18,305 bases of DNA. Source: DASUPK01 sp036265435 (GTDB taxonomy: Bacteria; Actinomycetota; Thermoleophilia; Solirubrobacterales; 70-9). A program made the position numbers and the translations under genes. The stretch is from assembly GCA_036265435.1 (NCBI GenBank), contig DATAPB010000302.1, positions 1 to 18,305 of the forward strand, read 5' to 3'. Below, piece after piece: positions 1-6,192 of the stretch; position 1 is the first letter of the stretch; every line of letters starts with the position of its first letter. A model generated the notes under the pieces. That model worked only from the letters and a program-made list of their open reading frames with translations. It was not told where the DNA came from and did not search any database.

Positions 1-1
1 G

Positions 2-169
2 CTCCCCTACGACGAGGTCTTCCTCTGGACGTTCAAGGAGAACGGGCCGGCCATCCGCTTCTACGAGCGGCACGGGTGGAGGCGCGATGGGGACGAGAAG
101 GTCCATCCCCGATCGCAGGCGGTGGCGATCAGGCTCCGGCGACCGACCGGAAGCGCGACCGCCGACTAG
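2..169 (+). CDS. GNAT-family N-acetyltransferase, C-terminal part (5' end outside window)
   Basis: Only the last 55 codons are present, in frame from base 2 to the TAG at 167-169. The segment ENGPAIRFYERHGWRRDG matches the closing motif of GNAT acetyltransferases (N-x-x-A-x-x-FYE-x-x-GW/F), which lines the acetyl-CoA site and forms the last strands of the fold. The tail after that is arginine-rich. Members transfer an acetyl group from acetyl-CoA to an amine, but nothing in this fragment shows the substrate. It is followed after 59 bases by the hisC-like gene on the same strand. The family call is fairly sure; any more specific name would be a guess. Confidence 0.75.
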   Translation, partial: LPYDEVFLWTFKENGPAIRFYERHGWRRDGDEKVHPRSQAVAIRLRRPTGSATAD

Positions 170-228
170 CGCTCGGCGATCGATTCGCATGCGCCGCTCG
201 CTGCCCTGAGCGTCACAATGCCGTTCTC

Positions 229-1323
229 ATGTCGATCACCTTCGCCCAGAAGCTGGAGCGGATTCCGCACTACGAGCCGGGCACGTCACTGGACGACGCA
301 AGGGCGCGCGCAGACACCTCCGACGCGATCAAGCTCGCCTCCAACGAGTCCCCGTTCCCGCCTCACCCCGCCGTGGTCGAGGCGATCTCTCGCGCGGCCT
401 CGGGAATCAACCGCTATCCCGATCCGGAGGCTCGGGCGCTCCGCCGCGCGATCGCCGATCACCACGAGACGGAGCCCGGGCGCATCGCCGTCTCCAACGG
501 CTCCTGCGAGCTGCTGCTCGCCGCAGCCCTCGCGCTCTGCGAGCCGGGCGACGAGATCCTCTTCGCCTGGCCCTCCTTCTCGATCTACCCCTACATGGCG
601 CCGCTCTGCGGCGCGAGGGAGATCAGGGTCGAGCTGGACGATGACGACGTGCACGACCTCGAGGCCATGCTCGAGGAGGTCACCGCCGCCACGCAGTTGC
701 TGATCGTCTGCAATCCGAACAACCCCACGGGGACCCACATTCCGGCCGACCGGATCGGCGCCTTCGCCGAAAGCGTCCCGGACCGGACGACGATCATCCT
801 CGACGAGGCCTACGTCGAGTACCAGACGAACGACGACCCGGACATGACGATCGACCTGCTCGAGAAGCAGCCGAACATCGTGCTGCTCCGCACCTTCAGC
901 AAGGTCCACGGGCTGGCGGGTCTCCGGGTCGGGTACGCGCTCTGCTCGCCGCAGTTCCGCGCGGCCGTGGACGCGGTGCGCCAGCCGTTCAGCGTGAATG
1001 CCCTTGCGCAGGCCGCCGCCACCGAGGCGATCCGGCACCAGGACGACGTCGCCGATCGCGTCGAGAAGAACCTGATCGAGCGGGTCGTCGTGGAGGAGGG
1101 GCTGCGGGAGATGGGCTTCAGCACGGCCGAGTCTCAGGCCAACTTCTGCTGGGTCGACCTGGGTGACCTGGACGAGGATGAGGTGGTCGAGTCCCTGGCG
1201 AGGGCCGGGGTGGCCGTTCGCCCGGGCACGCCGCTGGGCGGCCCGGGGCACCTGCGGGTGACCTATGGGACCCGCGTTGAGAACGAGCGGTTCCTCGCGG
1301 CGATGCGCGAGATCGTGGGCTGA
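229..1323 (+). CDS. hisC: Histidinol-phosphate / aromatic aminotransferase (HisC family, PLP)
   Basis: A 364-residue fold-type I PLP aminotransferase of normal HisC length. Visible motifs are KLASNESPFPP (35-45), CNPNNPTG (161-168), LDEAYVEY (191-198) and TFSKVHGLAGLRVGY (222-236), where Lys225 should carry PLP and Arg233 bind the substrate carboxylate. The family makes histidinol phosphate from imidazole acetol phosphate, but many actinobacterial paralogues act on phenylpyruvate or 4-hydroxyphenylpyruvate. No his gene is nearby, and the next genes are aroF-tyrA-aroA, so an aromatic aminotransferase role is likely (inference). The ATG at 229 is preferred because family homology begins at once. 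The ATG at 76 would add 51 unrelated residues overlapping the GNAT gene. No Shine-Dalgarno is seen. A weak -10-like CACAAT (214-219) lies 9 bases before the start, so a leaderless transcript is possible. Confidence 0.88.
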   Translation: MSITFAQKLERIPHYEPGTSLDDARARADTSDAIKLASNESPFPPHPAVVEAISRAASGINRYPDPEARALRRAIADHHETEPGRIAVSNGSCELLLAAALALCEPGDEILFAWPSFSIYPYMAPLCGAREIRVELDDDDVHDLEAMLEEVTAATQLLIVCNPNNPTGTHIPADRIGAFAESVPDRTTIILDEAYVEYQTNDDPDMTIDLLEKQPNIVLLRTFSKVHGLAGLRVGYALCSPQFRAAVDAVRQPFSVNALAQAAATEAIRHQDDVADRVEKNLIERVVVEEGLREMGFSTAESQANFCWVDLGDLDEDEVVESLARAGVAVRPGTPLGGPGHLRVTYGTRVENERFLAAMREIVG

Positions 1324-1328
1324 ATCCT

Positions 1329-1357
1329 TCGACAGAGCGCTCCCCGTCTGCTTCAAT
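1329..1357 (+). promoter_or_regulatory. Putative promoter of the aromatic leader / aroF unit
   Basis: TCGACA (1329-1334, five of six bases of TTGACA) and TTCAAT (1352-1357, four of six of TATAAT) are separated by 17 bases, just downstream of the hisC stop. Transcription would start around 1364-1367, at or next to the ATG of the leader peptide, giving a leaderless or near-leaderless RNA. This is pattern matching only. Confidence 0.45.
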
Positions 1358-1366
1358 TCGGCGCAC

Positions 1367-1453
1367 ATGCAGCACGGCACGCACATCGCTTCTCCCTCGA
1401 GCCGGTTCGCGGCTCGCACGCGTGCCTATTTCTACTTCTGGCGATTTACCTAG
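1367..1453 (+). CDS. Aromatic-rich leader peptide upstream of DAHP synthase
   Basis: A 28-codon ORF, ATG at 1367 and TAG at 1451-1453, ends in AYFYFWRFT. Six of seven consecutive codons (1427-1447) encode Tyr, Phe, Tyr, Phe, Trp and Phe, interrupted once by Arg. All three end products of the shikimate pathway are thus sampled just before the stop, and the next gene is the first enzyme of that pathway. This is the hallmark of a ribosome-mediated attenuation leader, like pheL/trpL in enterics or the leader reported ahead of aroF in Corynebacterium. Aromatic codons are scarce by chance in DNA this GC-rich, which supports selection. A 10-bp RNA stem begins at the last base of the stop codon. There is no Shine-Dalgarno; a promoter-like pair ends 9 bases upstream of the ATG. 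The peptide itself probably has no function after synthesis. Confidence 0.7.
   Translation: MQHGTHIASPSSRFAARTRAYFYFWRFT
1398..1416 (+). promoter_or_regulatory. Hairpin inside the leader peptide coding region
   Basis: CGAGCCG (1398-1404) pairs perfectly with CGGCTCG (1410-1416) around the 5-base loop GTTCG. Its 3' arm contains GCGGCT (1409-1414), the same six bases as 1465-1470 in the downstream structure, so either copy could pair with AGCCGC (1477-1482). Likewise AGCCG (1400-1404) could pair with CGGCT (1466-1470). Such mutually exclusive pairing is what an attenuator needs, but which pairing occurs is not shown by the sequence. Confidence 0.45.
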
Positions 1454-1509
1454 GCGTCCGGCCCGCGGCTGCCTCTAGCCGCTGACGCAGATCACACCAG
1501 CCGGGCGCC
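1453..1509 (+). promoter_or_regulatory. Compound stem-loop, candidate attenuator ahead of aroF
   Basis: GGCGTCCGGC (1453-1462) pairs with GCCGGGCGCC (1500-1509) over 10 bp with a single U-G wobble. Inside it, GCGGCT (1465-1470) and AGCCGC (1477-1482) form a perfect 6-bp hairpin with a 6-base loop. The outer stem starts at the third base of the leader-peptide stop codon, so a ribosome held on the Trp or last Phe codon would cover its 5' arm, while a ribosome that finishes and leaves would let it fold. No U-tract follows (GTCTCACC), so it would be a non-canonical terminator or a translational switch. aroF begins 88 bases later. Confidence 0.55.
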
Positions 1510-1597
1510 GTCTCACCTGCCGCGTGCACGAACGTGACCGTCGGCCCTCCGCAGCCCAGGACCCTCGCCAGACCAGTAGAAAGAAGGGACAAGCAGG

Positions 1598-2692
1598 ATG
1601 AATTTCGAGATGAAGGAGATACCGAGAAAGGACGCGGATCGCGTCAGAGACCAGCGCATCGAGCGGGTGGTCGAGCTGGTCTCGCCCGGCGAGATCCTCG
1701 AGGACCTGCCCCTGGGCACGGCGGGCGAGGACGCGGTGCTCTCCCACCGAGCCGAGGTGAAGGCGATCCTCGACCGCGCGGACGACCGCCTGATCGTCGT
1801 GGTCGGCCCCTGCAGCGTCCACGACCCAGAGGCCGCAACCGAGTACGCCGGGCGGCTCGCGGAGCGCGCGGCGGACCTCCGGGATGACCTCTGCGTCGCG
1901 ATGCGCGTCTACTTCGAGAAGCCCCGCACGACGACGGGCTGGAAGGGCCTGATCAACGATCCGCGCCTGGACGGCTCGCGCGACGTGAACTTCGGGCTCC
2001 ACACGGCCCGCCGCCTGCTGCTCGAGGTCACGGAACTCGGTCTGCCGATCGGCTGCGAGTTCCTCGATCCGATCACCCCGCAGTACATCTCAGACGTGGT
2101 CGCCTGGGGCGCGATCGGCGCTCGCACTACCGAGAGCCAGATCCACCGTCAGCTTGCCTCCGGCCTGTCGATGCCGGTCGGCTTCAAGAACGGCACGGCT
2201 GGCAGCGTGCAGCTCGCGGTGGACGCCGTCCGGGCGGCGGGTGCGCCCCACGCGTTCGCCGGCGTCGACGTCAGCGGCACGCCCGCGATCCTCTACACGG
2301 AGGGCAACGAGGACTGTCATGTGATCCTCCGCGGCGGCCGGGGCGCTCCGAACTACGACGCCGGCTCGGTCAGCGGGGCACTCGAGCAGCTGCGCGCGGC
2401 CGGCCTGACCGAGCGCGTGGTGATCGACGCCTCCCATGACAACAGCGGCAAGGACCACGAGCGTCAGCCCGAGGTCGTCAGCGATGTCGCGGGCCAGGTC
2501 TCGAGCGGCAACGGCGCCATCGTCGGCGTAATGATGGAGTCGTTCCTGGTGGGCGGGCGACAGGACCTCGAGTCCGATCAGCCGCTCGTCTACGGCCAAT
2601 CGATCACCGACGCCTGCATGGACTGGGACAACACCGTGCTGACCCTCGACCGGCTCGCCTCGGCAGTGCGGAAGCGGCGCGAGGCCGGCTGA
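1598..2692 (+). CDS. aroF: 3-deoxy-7-phosphoheptulonate (DAHP) synthase, class I AroF/G/H type
   Basis: A cytosolic enzyme condensing phosphoenolpyruvate with erythrose 4-phosphate, the committed step of aromatic biosynthesis. The 364 residues (E. coli AroG has 350) carry the class I alpha signatures GPCSVHD (70-76, Cys72 a metal ligand), RVYFEKPRTT (103-112), GARTTES (174-180), FKNGT (196-200, catalytic Lys197), SHDNSGKDH (279-287, His280 a metal ligand), ESFLVGG (314-320) and SITDACMDW (335-343). The class II enzyme of mycobacteria is a different family. The ATG at 1598 is preceded by GAAGGG (1583-1588) at 9 bases, one of the few clear ribosome binding sites in the window. An in-frame ATG at 1610 is an alternative. 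It lies 10 bases before tyrA and probably heads an aroF-tyrA-aroA operon. Control by the upstream leader peptide is likely. Which amino acid inhibits the enzyme cannot be read from the sequence. Confidence 0.95.
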   Translation: MNFEMKEIPRKDADRVRDQRIERVVELVSPGEILEDLPLGTAGEDAVLSHRAEVKAILDRADDRLIVVVGPCSVHDPEAATEYAGRLAERAADLRDDLCVAMRVYFEKPRTTTGWKGLINDPRLDGSRDVNFGLHTARRLLLEVTELGLPIGCEFLDPITPQYISDVVAWGAIGARTTESQIHRQLASGLSMPVGFKNGTAGSVQLAVDAVRAAGAPHAFAGVDVSGTPAILYTEGNEDCHVILRGGRGAPNYDAGSVSGALEQLRAAGLTERVVIDASHDNSGKDHERQPEVVSDVAGQVSSGNGAIVGVMMESFLVGGRQDLESDQPLVYGQSITDACMDWDNTVLTLDRLASAVRKRREAG

Positions 2693-2702
2693 GCCCGACC
2701 CA

Positions 2703-3779
2703 ATGCGAATCGCCGTCCTCGGCGTCGGCCTGATCGGAGGCTCGATCGGGCTGGCCGCCCGCCGCAGGCTCGATGCGGAGGTAGCGGGATTCGACCCCGA
2801 CCGCGAGCTGCTCGACCGCGCGCTGGAGCTCGAGGCGGTGGACTCCGCCGCCGAGAGCGTCGCCGCGGCCGTCGACGGGGCTGAGCTCGTCTTCTGTGCG
2901 GCACCGGTCACCGCGCTCCCCGGCCTGGCCGCGGAGGCCCTGGACGCGGCGGGCGAGGACACCGTCGTGACGGACGTCGGCTCGGTGAAGCGCGATGTGA
3001 TCGCGGCGCTTGGCTCCGAGAGCCGCTTCATCGGGGGCCACCCGCTGGCGGGCGCCGAGACCGCCGGAGTGGAGAACGCGCGCGCCGATCTCTTCGAGGG
3101 CGCCCGCTGGTACCTCACCCCGACGCAGAGGACCGGCGGGCTGCTCTATGACCGCGTCCAGCGCGCGATCTCCGAGATCGGGGCGAGGCCGCAGGCGATC
3201 GAGGCCGAGACCCACGATCGCCTGATGGCGACGATCAGCCACCTGCCCCACGTGCTCGCCAACGTGCTCGTGACCCAGGCTACGACCGCCCTCAGCGAGG
3301 AGGCCGAGCACCTGCCCGAGGTCGGGCCGAGCTTTCGGGACGCGACGCGGGTGGCCGGCGCCAACCCGGCGATCTGGGGCGACATCTTCGCGGGCAACCG
3401 CGAGGCCGTTGCCGCGGAGATCGACGCGGTGGTCTCGCAGCTGAACGAGGCGGCGGATCTGCTCCGCTCGGGCGACCGCGCGGCACTGGGGGAGTGGCAC
3501 GAGGAGGCCGGGCGTCGCCGACGCGAGTTGATCGAGACCGAGATCGCCGGCGGGCCGCTGTACGAGCTGCGGGTCCTGGTGCCGAACCGCCCGGGCATCG
3601 TCGCGGAGCTGGCGCTCGAGCTCGGCCGTGCAGGCGTCAACATCGTGGACATGGCCCTCTATCCCGCGGCGGACATGACCTCCGGCGCGATCTCGCTCTA
3701 CATCGCGGGCCACGATGAGGCCGAGCGCGCGGAGAACCTCGTTCGCGAGCTCGGACACGACGTCTCCCGAGCCCGATGA
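2703..3779 (+). CDS. tyrA: Prephenate dehydrogenase with C-terminal ACT domain
   Basis: Oxidatively decarboxylates prephenate to 4-hydroxyphenylpyruvate, the tyrosine precursor. The Rossmann motif GVGLIGGSIG sits at residues 7-16, with acidic Asp31 at the end of strand 2 suggesting NAD preference. GGHPLAGAET (111-120) and SHLPH (179-183, catalytic His180) are the family signatures, and FRDATRVAG (211-219) is in the dimer domain. Residues 286-355 form an ACT domain (LYELRVLVPNRPGIVAELA region), probably binding tyrosine or phenylalanine for feedback control. The 358-residue length fits TyrA-ACT proteins of Bacillus type rather than fused chorismate mutase forms; no chorismate mutase is encoded in this window. 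Arogenate use cannot be excluded from motifs. It starts 10 bases after aroF without a clear Shine-Dalgarno, and its stop overlaps the aroA start (ATGA). Confidence 0.93.
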   Translation: MRIAVLGVGLIGGSIGLAARRRLDAEVAGFDPDRELLDRALELEAVDSAAESVAAAVDGAELVFCAAPVTALPGLAAEALDAAGEDTVVTDVGSVKRDVIAALGSESRFIGGHPLAGAETAGVENARADLFEGARWYLTPTQRTGGLLYDRVQRAISEIGARPQAIEAETHDRLMATISHLPHVLANVLVTQATTALSEEAEHLPEVGPSFRDATRVAGANPAIWGDIFAGNREAVAAEIDAVVSQLNEAADLLRSGDRAALGEWHEEAGRRRRELIETEIAGGPLYELRVLVPNRPGIVAELALELGRAGVNIVDMALYPAADMTSGAISLYIAGHDEAERAENLVRELGHDVSRAR

Positions 3780-5095
3780 GGTTCGACCCCGCCGGCCCGC
3801 TCCAGGGGGAGCTCAACCCGCCGCCGGACAAGTCGGTCTCCCACCGCGCAGCGCTGATCGGAGCGATGGCGGAGGGTCCCACCCGGATCACGGGCTATCT
3901 CGACTCCGCCGACACCCGAGCGACGCTGCGCGCCGTCTCGGCGGTGGGGGCCGAGGTCAGGGAGGGTGAGGCGGACGACCACGGCGGCCTCTTCGTCGAA
4001 GTCGAGGGGATAGGTCTGCGCGGGCCGCGGCCGGCTGAGATCGATGTCGGGAACGCGGGCACCCTGCTGCGCCTGATGCCGGGCTGGCTCGCCGGGCAGT
4101 CCGGCGGCGAGTGGACCCTCGACGGGGACGAGTCGATTCGCCGCCGGCCGGTCGACCGGATCGCGGAGCCCCTCCGGCAGATGGGTGCCGACGTGGAGGC
4201 GCGGGATGAGCGGCTGCCGCCGTTTCGCGTCCGGGGCGCGCCCCTCCGGGGAATCGACTACGAGATGCCGGTCGCGAGCGCCCAGGTGAAGTCGTGCCTG
4301 CTTCTCGCCGGCCTGCTCGCCGAGGGGACCACGACGGTCCACGAGCCGTTCTGGACGCGGGACCACACCGAGCGGCTCCTGGCATCTGCCGGCGCAGAGA
4401 TCCGGCGAGACGGTGGCAAGGTCACCGTCGCTCCCACCGAGCGTCTCGAGGCTGGCGACGTGCCCGTCCCGGGCGACTTCTCCTCCGCGGCGTTCTTCCT
4501 GGTCGGCGCCCTGATAGTCCCGGGCAGTGAGGTCAGCCTGCGGGAGGTCGGCATCAATCGGGCGCGGATCGGCCTGCTCTCGATCCTCTCGCGCATGGGG
4601 GTCGAGATGGGGGGCGCGCACGAAGGTGACCGCTCCGTCTCCGTCGAGGAGATCCGGGAGCCGGGACCCGAGCCGATCGCGAGGCTCAACGTGAGAGCCG
4701 CGCCACTGCGCGGGACGGAGGTCACCGCCGAGGACGTGCCGTCGGCCATCGATGAGCTCCCGCTCGTCGGCCTGCTCGGCTGCTTCGCAGAGGGCGAGAC
4801 CGTCGTCAGCGGCGCCGCGGAGCTGCGTGCGAAGGAGTCCGACCGGATCGCGGGCATCGTCGACGGCCTGGCGGCCCTCGGCGCTGAGATCGAGGGCCGG
4901 CCCGATGGCTTCGCCGTTCGCGGGACCGGTGGCCTTCGCGGCGGCAGCCTCGATGCTCGCGGCGATCATCGGCTCGCGATGCTGGGCGCCATCGCCGGTC
5001 TCGCCTCTCGAGAGGGCGTCGAAATCCAGGGGTTCGATGCCGTCGAGGTCAGCTACCCGGGCTTCGAGCGGGACCTCCGCTCGCTCCTCGGCTGA
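3776..5095 (+). CDS. aroA: 5-enolpyruvylshikimate-3-phosphate (EPSP) synthase
   Basis: Transfers the enolpyruvyl group from PEP to shikimate 3-phosphate, the sixth shikimate-pathway step. The 439 residues include DKSVSHRA (18-25, Lys19 and Arg24), DVGNAGTLLRLMPG (90-103), SAQVKSCLLLAGL (168-180), SAIDELPL (323-330, catalytic Asp326), RAKESDR (351-357) and DHRLAM (398-402), covering the PEP and shikimate-phosphate sites of both inverse-barrel domains. The loop around 92-101 reads more like the Bacillus-type sequence (GNSGTTIRLM) than the E. coli type (GNAGTAMRPL). The ATG overlaps the tyrA stop by four bases, implying translational coupling. The product feeds chorismate and so TyrA upstream. 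A candidate hairpin follows the stop, before the convergent cupin gene. Confidence 0.96.
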   Translation: MRFDPAGPLQGELNPPPDKSVSHRAALIGAMAEGPTRITGYLDSADTRATLRAVSAVGAEVREGEADDHGGLFVEVEGIGLRGPRPAEIDVGNAGTLLRLMPGWLAGQSGGEWTLDGDESIRRRPVDRIAEPLRQMGADVEARDERLPPFRVRGAPLRGIDYEMPVASAQVKSCLLLAGLLAEGTTTVHEPFWTRDHTERLLASAGAEIRRDGGKVTVAPTERLEAGDVPVPGDFSSAAFFLVGALIVPGSEVSLREVGINRARIGLLSILSRMGVEMGGAHEGDRSVSVEEIREPGPEPIARLNVRAAPLRGTEVTAEDVPSAIDELPLVGLLGCFAEGETVVSGAAELRAKESDRIAGIVDGLAALGAEIEGRPDGFAVRGTGGLRGGSLDARGDHRLAMLGAIAGLASREGVEIQGFDAVEVSYPGFERDLRSLLG

Positions 5096-5096
5096 G

Positions 5097-5117
5097 GCGG
5101 GCTAGTCGGCGGCCCGC
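5097..5117. terminator. Candidate bidirectional hairpin between aroA and the cupin gene
   Basis: GCGGGC (5097-5102) pairs with GCCCGC (5112-5117) around a 9-base loop, immediately after the aroA stop and overlapping the cupin stop (5102-5104). There is no T-tract on either side, so termination strength is uncertain. Its position at a tail-to-tail junction matches similar hairpins at the two other convergent junctions here. Confidence 0.4.
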
Positions 5118-5455
5118 TCGCGGACTTCCTCGGGTTGCGAGGGATGTCCGTCCCCTGGCCAGGGTGAGAGGACCAGCAGCAGGCGCGAGTCCTCGACGGC
5201 CTGGACCTCGTGGCGCTCCGCCGGGTCGAAGATGGCAAGCAGCCCCGTTCCGCCGGTCGCCCACTTCCCATCCGGCGTGTTGATCTCGACGTTGCCGTCG
5301 ATCACGAGCAGCCAGGCGCGCTCGTGGACCTGGTGCTCCTGAAGCTGCTCGCCCTGTGGGAGGTTGATCAGGATCGCCCGGCCCTCGGACTCGGAATCGA
5401 GCACCTCGGGCTGGTGCGGCAGCACCTCGAGCTCGTTGAGGTTCCAACTCTCCAT
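5102..5455 (-). CDS. Small single-domain cupin protein
   Basis: A 117-residue protein on the minus strand. EHQVHERAWLLVIDGNVEI (residues 40-58) matches cupin motif 1, with His41, His44 and Glu45 as likely metal ligands. DPAERHEVQAVEDSRLLLVL (78-97) fits motif 2, with His82 the remaining ligand. The fold is one beta-barrel with no second domain, signal peptide or membrane segment. Single-domain cupins range from isomerases and dioxygenases to small-molecule sensors, so no reaction is claimed. The ATG at 5455 is chosen because cupin homology starts soon after. The extension to 5596 reads as basic low-complexity sequence and would run into cmk. A -10-like TATAGA lies just upstream. It faces aroA, and nothing else ties it to aromatic metabolism. 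Confidence 0.8.
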   Translation of the reverse strand: MESWNLNELEVLPHQPEVLDSESEGRAILINLPQGEQLQEHQVHERAWLLVIDGNVEINTPDGKWATGGTGLLAIFDPAERHEVQAVEDSRLLLVLSPWPGDGHPSQPEEVRERAAD

Positions 5456-5465
5456 CGCAACCGGG

Positions 5466-5473
5466 ACTCTATA
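5466..5473 (-). promoter_or_regulatory. -10-like element of the cupin gene
   Basis: On the minus strand the AT-rich patch TATAGAGT (5473 down to 5466) stands out in GC-rich DNA, 10-12 bases before the cupin ATG. No convincing -35 is seen. It would give a very short 5' UTR. Confidence 0.4.
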
Positions 5474-5539
5474 TCCGCCGCTCCGAAGGGGAAACCGTAA
5501 TGCGAGGGCGCGCCACAAGCGAAGCTGAGGCGCGACCCG

Positions 5540-5545
5540 TTTAAT
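5540..5545 (+). promoter_or_regulatory. -10-like element of cmk
   Basis: TTTAAT (5540-5545) lies 8 bases before the cmk ATG, so transcription would begin at or near the start codon. No -35 resembling TTGACA is found at the usual distance and no Shine-Dalgarno precedes the ATG, both consistent with a leaderless cmk-der transcript. Confidence 0.45.
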
Positions 5546-5553
5546 GGGGCGGC

Positions 5554-6192
5554 ATGGTGATTGCGATCGACGGACCCGCCGGGGCCGGTAAGTCAACGGT
5601 GGCCAGAGGCGTCGCGAGGACGCTCGGCTTCACCTACCTCGACTCGGGGGCGATGTATCGCGCAGTCGCGCTTGCCGCGCTGGATCGCGGGATCGACCCG
5701 GATGATGGAGAGAGGCTGGGCGAGCTCGCCTGGGATCTCGACATCGATTTCGACGGGGACACCATCCGCCTCGGCGGCAAGGCCGTGGAGGGGCGAATCC
5801 GCTCACCCGAGGTGACGCTGGCCGCCTCCCGCGTCTCGGTGCACCCACAAGTGAGGCAGGCGATGGTGAAGCGCCAGCGGGAGCTGATCGCTTCTGGGAA
5901 CTACGTCGCCGAGGGGCGCGATATCGGCACCGTCGTCAGCCCTGATTCCCCTCTGAAGATCTTTCTGAGGGCCGAAGAGACAGCTCGCGCAGAGCGGCGC
6001 GCGCGGGAGAGCGGCGAGTCCGTAAACGAAGTTCTGCAGGCGATGCAGGAGCGGGATCGACGAGACAAGGAGCGGGCCGACAGTCCGCTCCGTCAGGCGG
6101 ACGAGGCCGTCGAGATCGACACGACGGCATTGACGCCGGATGAGGTGGTCCGGCGGATCGCGGACCTGGCGCACGAGCGAGGGATCGCGTGA
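5554..6192 (+). CDS. cmk: Cytidylate kinase
   Basis: Phosphorylates CMP and dCMP with ATP for pyrimidine nucleotide supply. The 212 residues open with the P-loop DGPAGAGKST (6-15, Lys13), then YLDSGAMYRA (28-37) of the CMP site, the AEGRDIGTVV segment (119-128) and the lid and CMP-binding stretch ERDRRDKERADSPL (166-179). It is slightly shorter than the E. coli enzyme (227) but has every signature. The cmk-der order is widespread in actinobacteria. The stop overlaps the der start (GTGA at 6189-6192), so the two are probably co-translated. Lying next to aroA also recalls aroA-cmk neighbours in other phyla, although here a 98-base divergent promoter region and the cupin gene separate them. Confidence 0.95.
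   Translation: MVIAIDGPAGAGKSTVARGVARTLGFTYLDSGAMYRAVALAALDRGIDPDDGERLGELAWDLDIDFDGDTIRLGGKAVEGRIRSPEVTLAASRVSVHPQVRQAMVKRQRELIASGNYVAEGRDIGTVVSPDSPLKIFLRAEETARAERRARESGESVNEVLQAMQERDRRDKERADSPLRQADEAVEIDTTALTPDEVVRRIADLAHERGIA

Noticed and set aside
76..228. Longer hisC start at ATG 76
   Set aside because: It adds 51 residues with no HisC similarity and overlaps the end of the GNAT gene in another frame; the ATG at 229 fits the family.
170..228. Hairpin between the GNAT gene and hisC (CGCTC 170-174 with GAGCG 208-212)
   Set aside because: Five pairs around a 33-base loop with no T-tract is within chance for this base composition.
286..1419. Long minus-strand ORF opposite hisC
   Set aside because: It reads as Arg/Gly/Leu/Val-rich low-complexity sequence opposite a well-supported gene, as expected of GC-rich shadow frames.
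5456..5596. Extended cupin start at 5596
   Set aside because: The added residues are basic low-complexity sequence, cross the divergent promoter region and overlap the cmk start.
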